Shown piece after piece: positions 62,788 through 64,000 of a stretch of DNA of 64,000 bases. The notes beneath the pieces are model-generated. The model had not been told where the DNA came from. It saw only the letters and a program-made list of their open reading frames with translations, and searched no databases. Location: NCBI RefSeq assembly GCF_007997015.1, contig NZ_VOSM01000003.1:555310-619309 (forward strand). Reading direction: 5' to 3'. Every line of letters begins with the position of its first letter. Position 1 is the first letter of the stretch. This DNA is from Lujinxingia vulgaris. Lineage in GTDB: Bacteria > Myxococcota_A > Bradymonadia > Bradymonadales > Bradymonadaceae. The position numbers were made by a program, and so were the translations under genes.

Positions 62788-63840
62788 ATGCAGAAAAAAG
62801 AAACCGCCATTGAAGTTAAGGTCGGGGCGCTCGTCCTGCTTGCGACCGCTCTGCTGGTCGCCTTCGTGTTCCTTCTGGGCGACTTCCGCCTCTCCAGCGG
62901 CCATCAAATCCACGTGCAGTTCAGCACCTCCGGCGGCCTCAAAACCGGCGCCGACGTGGCGCTCTCGGGCATAAACGTGGGCTCGGTCTCGAAGATGGAG
63001 TTTGTGCGAAACGACGACCCGGCAAGCGGCCTTCCAGCCGTTGCGGTTCAGGCTTCGCTGGACATCGACGCGCAGTACGCCGACTCCATCCGCGAGAACA
63101 GCAAGTTCTACATCACCACGCGCGGCGTTCTGGGTGAGCCCTACGTGGAGATCATCACGGAAAACTTCGACGGGGCCGCCCTGGCCAGTGGCGAGACGAT
63201 CCGCGGGGTAGACCCGCCGCGTATGGAAATCCTACTGGGCCAGGCCTCGGAGGTGCTCGAGACGATGACCGAGATCCTCAACGACGAAGATCAAGACGTG
63301 GGCGCGCTGGTCGCCAACGCCACCCACTTCTTCGGAGTTGTCGGCGACGCGGTCGGCGAGAACCGCGACGAACTCGATTCGGCGATCGAAGGGCTTAATA
63401 CGACCACGACCGAAGCCTCCAAATTGCTCTCCGCGATCAACGTCGCCGTGGGCGATGGGCAGCAACTTCGCACCATCGTCAACGACGCCGGAGCCACCGC
63501 CGCGAGCGCCCGCCGGATGACCGGTCGACTCAGCGGCCAGATCGATCCTGTGATGGCCGATGTTACCCAGACCGCCGCCAATGCCCGCGAGATCAGCGAA
63601 GTCACCCGACGCCTTCTCGTCGACAACGAGGGCCGCATTGTCGCAGTGCTCGACGATGCTGAGACCAGCGTCGACAACCTGCGGCAAGTCTCCGACCAGG
63701 CCGTCACGCTCGTCGACGGCGTTGCCGCCGGCGAGGGCACCCTGGGCGCACTCCTGGTGGAGCGGGAGGTTTATGAGGACCTGAAGGATCTGCTTCGGGT
63801 GATCAAGCAGCAGCCCTGGAAGATCCTCTGGAAGGAGTAA
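62788..63840 (+). CDS. mlaD: MCE-domain lipid-binding protein (MlaD-like)
   Basis: This 350-residue protein has one N-terminal membrane helix (residues 9-31: V-G-A-L-V-L-L-A-T-A-L-L-V-A-F-V). A single MCE domain follows (G-L-K-T-G-A-D-V-A-L-S-G-I-N-V-G-S-V, then I-T-T-R-G-V-L-G-E-P-Y-V-E-I). A long helical C-terminal region (about 140-330) is rich in Ala/Thr/Asp and probably forms a coil or channel in the periplasm. MCE hexamers form lipid-conducting rings on MlaE permeases. The ATG at 62788 is preferred to a frame opening at 62731. It is the only MCE protein in the locus and is longer than E. coli MlaD (183). Confidence 0.9.
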   Translation: MQKKETAIEVKVGALVLLATALLVAFVFLLGDFRLSSGHQIHVQFSTSGGLKTGADVALSGINVGSVSKMEFVRNDDPASGLPAVAVQASLDIDAQYADSIRENSKFYITTRGVLGEPYVEIITENFDGAALASGETIRGVDPPRMEILLGQASEVLETMTEILNDEDQDVGALVANATHFFGVVGDAVGENRDELDSAIEGLNTTTTEASKLLSAINVAVGDGQQLRTIVNDAGATAASARRMTGRLSGQIDPVMADVTQTAANAREISEVTRRLLVDNEGRIVAVLDDAETSVDNLRQVSDQAVTLVDGVAAGEGTLGALLVEREVYEDLKDLLRVIKQQPWKILWKE

Positions 63841-64000
63841 GGTTCAGAATCTTGCTCGGGCACTACCTGGAAGCGCAAGACGGCAGTCTATAAATAAAGG
63901 GGGCTTGACCCGACGAGGGCCTAGCGGTAACTGTCAAAATAGTTGTCGCCTGACACATCTCATTTTTCCCACCTCAATAAGAACGTCAGTCCTGATTGAG
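63841..64000. other. window-end intergenic sequence after mlaD
   Basis: These 160 bases contain no gene on either strand that I can support. A weak promoter-like pair (TTGACC at about 63905 and TAACTG 17 bases later) could start a plus-strand gene beyond the window. No hairpin terminator is visible. Confidence 0.3.

Overview
The window is GC-rich bacterial chromosome, densely packed with genes on both strands, and its gene content points to a predatory or social deltaproteobacterium-like lineage (Myxococcota or Bradymonadota). That placement is an inference. It rests on two eukaryote-like Ser/Thr kinases with PEGA tails flanking an FHA-sigma54 activator, many Cys-rich and TPR lipoproteins, a CarF-type plasmalogen desaturase, PilZ/DUF4388 proteins and a type 2 isopentenyl diphosphate isomerase. 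There are no phage genes, transposases, CRISPR arrays, rRNAs or tRNAs that I can recognise.

Layout. 1-4.5 kb (minus): a TcdA-type tRNA-modification enzyme, a TatD nuclease overlapping a lipoprotein, and a lid-less Hsp70. 4.8-9.8 kb (plus): a membrane Fe-S oxidoreductase, glyA, a TPR membrane protein and a SEC-C protein, ending at a bidirectional terminator. 9.9-15.7 kb (minus): a sulfatase-fold lipoprotein, a Cys-rich lipoprotein and a PilZ protein. 15.8-22.3 kb: kinase, FHA-sigma54 activator, kinase. 22.6-31.1 kb: fni, then a heavy-metal CBA efflux cluster (CusA, CusB, TolC-like) preceded by a small Cys-cluster exported protein, with a palindrome and a hairpin in its leader.

31.2-45.5 kb: a divergent bifunctional penicillin-binding protein, a BrkB/YihY protein, a CarF-like desaturase with an esterase, ApgM phosphoglycerate mutase, a PilZ/DUF4388/J-like protein, an AI-2E family permease, an unknown exported protein, GuaA and a lipoprotein. 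45.7-52 kb: a very large TPR protein, a Trm112-like methyltransferase with a histone-like Lys-rich tail, and a tandem cyclic-nucleotide-binding protein. 52.2-57.4 kb (minus): a stand-alone rplC, then a two-gene unit in which an MscS channel follows a giant coiled-coil/membrane/AAA ATPase.

57.5-63.8 kb (plus): an Mla/MCE-type lipid transport locus in two halves. The first half is a TPR lipoprotein, ATPase 1, permease 1 and permease 2. A palindromic tandem repeat separates it from the second half: a barrel-like protein, ATPase 2 and an MCE protein. Motif lesions in the two ATPases are complementary, which suggests a heterodimer with one canonical and one degenerate ATP site.

The two most unusual assemblies are the AAA-ATPase/MscS pair and this asymmetric Mla locus. 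All calls are from reading motifs by eye; no database search was possible.
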